Position numbers and translations under genes: made by a program. Of a stretch of 64,000 nt of DNA, positions 61,855 through 64,000 are shown one piece after another; the first letter of the stretch is position 1; the number at the start of each line of letters is the position of its first letter. The stretch spans positions 310,001 through 374,000 of the forward strand of contig CAVSNH010000003.1 in NCBI GenBank assembly GCA_963729275.1, in the 5' to 3' direction. The notes below the pieces were generated by a model. That model ran no database searches. It was not told the DNA's origin and saw nothing but the letters and a program-made list of their open reading frames with translations. The stretch comes from CAVSNH01 sp963729275. Lineage in GTDB: Bacteria > Actinomycetota > Acidimicrobiia > Acidimicrobiales > RAAP-2.

Positions 61855-62227
61855 CGGCGACGACCTATACGGGTGTCCTCCTGTCCGAGAGCCTGACGGT
61901 GGGCAGGGTGTTGGACGGCGTCCCCCTGGATGTCCAGCGGGTGTACCGGGCCGTTGCAGGTGACGTCGAGGCCGGACAGCCCGAGGTGTGGACGTTCCTC
62001 GAGTTCGAAGTCCCGGCGGCTCACGCCACGCCCTGGCGGATCGCTTGGCCGAAGTGCTCGACCCAGGCGGCTGGTACTGCGACTTCCGTTCCGACGACGA
62101 GGTGTTCGTCGTCTTCTCCGGGCGCACCTTCCGCTACCCCCGAGGCGACCTCGACCGGCGCCGAGAGGTCGAGCGATACGGACGGTCTGTCGGCGTCCCG
62201 GAGGCACAGTTGGACTGGCCGGACTGA
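61851..62227 (+). CDS. Hypothetical protein, frameshifted at about 62020
   Basis: ATG 61851 overlaps the TetR stop (ATGA). It reads MTATTYTGVLLSESLTVGRV to EVWTFLEFEVPA, then one frame over ADRLAEVLDPGGWYCDFRSD and DEVFVVFSGRTFRYPRGDLD to LDWPD at 62227. About 125 residues. Small soluble alpha/beta proteins with GGWYxDFxxxxExxVVFxGxxFxYxRG are common in bacteria as uncharacterised proteins. No catalytic motif seen; coupled to the regulator. Confidence 0.75.
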
Positions 62228-62231
62228 CCTC

Positions 62232-62253
62232 GGCGTCCGGACACCCGGACGCC
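62232..62253. terminator. Strong hairpin between convergent genes
   Basis: GGCGTCCGG (62232-62240), loop ACAC, CCGGACGCC (62245-62253): a perfect nine-pair stem five bases after the hypothetical gene's stop. The right arm is repeated at 62253-62261, and a second stem (GCTGATC 62266-62272 with GATCAGC 62285-62291) overlaps the stop of the facing gene. A likely bidirectional terminator. Confidence 0.55.
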
Positions 62254-62286
62254 CGGACGCCGTTCGCTGATCAGCTGAGCAGCCGA

Positions 62287-62790
62287 TCAGCCGAGACCGA
62301 CCTCCACGGCCGTGCCCGCCTCGGCCAGGTCGGCCGAATCGTTGTCCTCGGCGTAGCGCAGGCCCTGGACGTTGAAGAGCCGGACTGACTGGCCCCGAGC
62401 CGGGTAGGGCCCCCAGTGCCAGGTCCCCTGGGCCAGCACGATGGCCTGCTGCACGGGCAGTGCGAACACCCGGATCTGCCCGGCGCCATCCTCCGTCCTG
62501 GGATCGGTGCCGGCCGGCGCCACAGCGATGACGGCGTCGACGTCGAGAGGCATGACGACCTGAGTGTGGGTCAGGTGGCGGAAGAGGACCTCACAACGCA
62601 GGGCGCCGTCGGCAGCCGGCACCTCGTCTCGTCGGTGGCCGATGATGTTCACGTGCGGGTCAGCCCACTCATAGGTCAGCCGGTTGTTCCCGTCCTTCGG
62701 ATCGGTGTCGGGGACGGGCAGCCAACCGAACGGCTGCCACGCCGGCTCGGAGATGGCCTCCGGCTCGATGCGGCGGGTGGTCTCGCCCAC
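62287..62790 (-). CDS. Ureidoglycolate-lyase (AllA)-family protein
   Basis: A 167-residue cupin-like protein from GTG 62790 behind GGGGGAG. The C-terminal half matches the AllA pattern: VVMPLDVDAVIAVAPAGTDP, IRVFALPVQQAIVLAQGTWH and then WGPYP, where the His of GTWHWGP is the family hallmark. AllA splits ureidoglycolate to glyoxylate and urea. No other allantoin or purine genes are visible, so its substrate may differ; a 2-hydroxyacid dehydrogenase (glyoxylate-reductase type) 500 bp away is a tempting link. Confidence 0.8.
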   Translation of the reverse strand: MGETTRRIEPEAISEPAWQPFGWLPVPDTDPKDGNNRLTYEWADPHVNIIGHRRDEVPAADGALRCEVLFRHLTHTQVVMPLDVDAVIAVAPAGTDPRTEDGAGQIRVFALPVQQAIVLAQGTWHWGPYPARGQSVRLFNVQGLRYAEDNDSADLAEAGTAVEVGLG

Positions 62791-62913
62791 TTGTCGTCTC
62801 CCCCGGCCAGCTTCCCCGGCCTGATCTAACCTGACGTCCGTATCCGGTCGACTCTAGCCAGCGCCGCTCACTCGATCCGGCGTGGGCGGCGACACCAGGA
62901 GGTGCACAACCCA

Positions 62914-63303
62914 ATGGCGATGGACGTTCGCAACGTGACCGATGCCGCTCCCGTCGTGGAGCACAACGGCACCGTGCCCGTGTGGTGGATGGTCAATCCC
63001 CGCGAGATGCTGGAGAAGACACAGGGCGGGTACCTCGAGCTGGTCAACGAGTTCGAGGTGCCGGGGGGCGGAGAGGTCTTCCCCCATTCGCATCCGACCC
63101 ACGAGTTCTATTACGTGCTGACCGGTCGGGGCACCATGATCATCGGCGACGAGGAGCGGCCCATCGCCCAAGGCGACCTCGTGTACATACCGCCCGATGT
63201 GACCCACAGCCTGCGTCCGGTGAGCGAGACGGCGCCCATCCGCTGCTTCTGCTTCGCCATCGGCACCCCGGGGGCCGGCCCCATCGACTACACCACCCAC
63301 TGA
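62914..63303 (+). CDS. Small cupin-domain protein
   Basis: A 129-residue single cupin. Motif 1 is HSHPTHEFYYVLTGRG (metal-binding His, His, Glu) and motif 2 is DLVYIPPDVTHSLRP (last His). AGGAGG at 62897-62902 lies 11 bases before ATG 62914. It could be a dioxygenase, isomerase or sensory domain; nothing fixes it. Directly followed (start at the next base after the stop) by the dehydrogenase gene, so they form an operon. Confidence 0.85.
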   Translation: MAMDVRNVTDAAPVVEHNGTVPVWWMVNPREMLEKTQGGYLELVNEFEVPGGGEVFPHSHPTHEFYYVLTGRGTMIIGDEERPIAQGDLVYIPPDVTHSLRPVSETAPIRCFCFAIGTPGAGPIDYTTH

Positions 63304-64000
63304 GTGGGTCGGGTCCTCGTCACCCACCCGCTGCCCGCCGGCGGAACCGACCCGCTGATCGCGGCCGGTCACGATCTGGTCGAGGCGGACGGACGGGAGC
63401 TGGCCGACTGGGCACCGGAGGTCGACGGCATCCTCTGCCTGCTCACCGACCGGGTCGACGGCCACGTGCTACAGGCCGGCGCCTCTGGCCGGCTGCGGGT
63501 GGTCAGCCTGGCCGCCGTCGGTTACGACAAGGTCGACGTGGCCGAGGCCACCGTCCTCGGCATCACCGTGTGCAACACCCCCGGAGTCCTCGACGAGTCC
63601 ACCGCCGACCTCGCCTTCCTGCTCATCCTGGCCGCCAACCGACTCTCCACCGACGCCGAGCGCGACCTGCGGGCGGGCACGTGGCAAGGATGGGGCATCT
63701 CCGACCATCTAGGCAGCGACGTCTGGGGCACCTGTCTCGGACTGGTCGGCTATGGCCGCATCGCCCAGGCTGTGGCCCGAAGGGCCGGGGGATTCGGCAT
63801 GGAGGTCATCCACCACACCCGCAGCGACACCGGTGTCCCCGGCTACGTCGCCACCCTGGCCGAGCTGCTGGCCCGGGCGGACACGGTGAGCCTGCACGTG
63901 CCCCTCAGCCCGGCCACCCACCACCTGATTGGAGAAGCCGAGCTCGCCGCCATGAAGCCCACCGCCGTGCTCGTCAACACGGCCCGGGGCGCGGTGGTCG
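63304..64000 (+). CDS. D-2-hydroxyacid dehydrogenase (glyoxylate/hydroxypyruvate reductase type), cut by window edge
   Basis: GTG 63304 (VGRVLVTHPLPAGG) opens a frame still running at base 64000 (about 232 residues read). Present are LAAVGYDKVDVAEA, NTPGVLDESTADLAF, the NAD motif LGLVGYGRIAQAVARRAGGF and the start of the catalytic region VNTARGAVV (the Arg); Glu and His lie beyond the edge. It reduces a 2-oxoacid such as glyoxylate. Contiguous with the cupin gene. Confidence 0.9.
   Translation, partial: MGRVLVTHPLPAGGTDPLIAAGHDLVEADGRELADWAPEVDGILCLLTDRVDGHVLQAGASGRLRVVSLAAVGYDKVDVAEATVLGITVCNTPGVLDESTADLAFLLILAANRLSTDAERDLRAGTWQGWGISDHLGSDVWGTCLGLVGYGRIAQAVARRAGGFGMEVIHHTRSDTGVPGYVATLAELLARADTVSLHVPLSPATHHLIGEAELAAMKPTAVLVNTARGAVV

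Noticed and set aside
62902..62904. GTG 62902 as the start of the cupin
   Set aside because: The codon overlaps the AGGAGG that must serve as the ribosome site; ATG 62914 fits better.

Overview
The window is GC-rich, tightly packed actinobacterial chromosome. Evidence for this is the frequent GTG and TTG starts, ATGA/GTGA start-stop overlaps, an F420-type LLM oxidoreductase, [3Fe-4S] ferredoxins of the P450-partner type, and many FadD/FadE/crotonase genes. A member of the Acidimicrobiia or a related uncultured lineage is my best guess; there is no rRNA or marker gene to fix it. I see no tRNA, rRNA, CRISPR array, insertion sequence or prophage.

Layout. 0-10 kb: an edge-truncated acyl-CoA dehydrogenase; a TetR - secreted GH5 hydrolase - ferredoxin unit; a broken methyltransferase remnant; a KstD-like flavoprotein - alpha/beta hydrolase - Rieske oxygenase operon; a SnoaL-like protein; a crotonase; a GT1-type glycosyltransferase. 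10.5-20 kb: a long minus-strand run of ferredoxin, crotonase, acyl-CoA ligase, ketosynthase/HMG-CoA-synthase-like protein fused to a DUF35 OB domain, thiolase, second ligase, 2-oxoacid dehydrogenase E1 alpha and beta, and a free lipoyl domain. 20-34 kb: an amidohydrolase with a good promoter, an APH-like kinase, a crotonase - P450 - FadE - FadE run resembling the start of the mycobacterial igr cholesterol side-chain operon, an FGGY kinase, a zinc alcohol dehydrogenase, an LLM oxidoreductase and a DUF35/Ltp2-like pair. 33-44 kb: four acyl-CoA dehydrogenase genes (one a 742-residue double-domain fusion), a ligase, a SRPBCC protein, a copper amine oxidase and a small P-loop kinase. 44-50 kb: an 18-bp x 11 tandem repeat, then a plus-strand group (DMT transporter, acyl-CoA dehydrogenase, thiolase-like protein, amidohydrolase, crotonase). 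51-64 kb: a MFE-type SDR, a ligase, an ABC-2 exporter, a Liv-type ABC importer operon with a TetR gene, then ureidoglycolate-lyase-like, cupin and 2-hydroxyacid dehydrogenase genes.

Taken together the window reads as a catabolic region for a bulky hydrophobic carboxylate (sterol, terpenoid or similar). Uptake would be by the Liv-type transporter, CoA activation by four FadD-like ligases, side-chain oxidation by P450/ferredoxin and FadE pairs, hydration by crotonases, and C-C cleavage by thiolases and Ltp2/DUF35-type retro-aldolases. A KstD-like dehydrogenase and a Rieske oxygenase could act on rings. The substrate is inference only.

Sequence quality matters. From about 34.5 kb rightward many genes carry single-base indels, often in C or G runs, and the livHM region has roughly a dozen within 2 kb while its neighbours overlap perfectly. 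I treat these as probable uncorrected sequencing indels, with real gene decay as the alternative. The left half is almost free of them.
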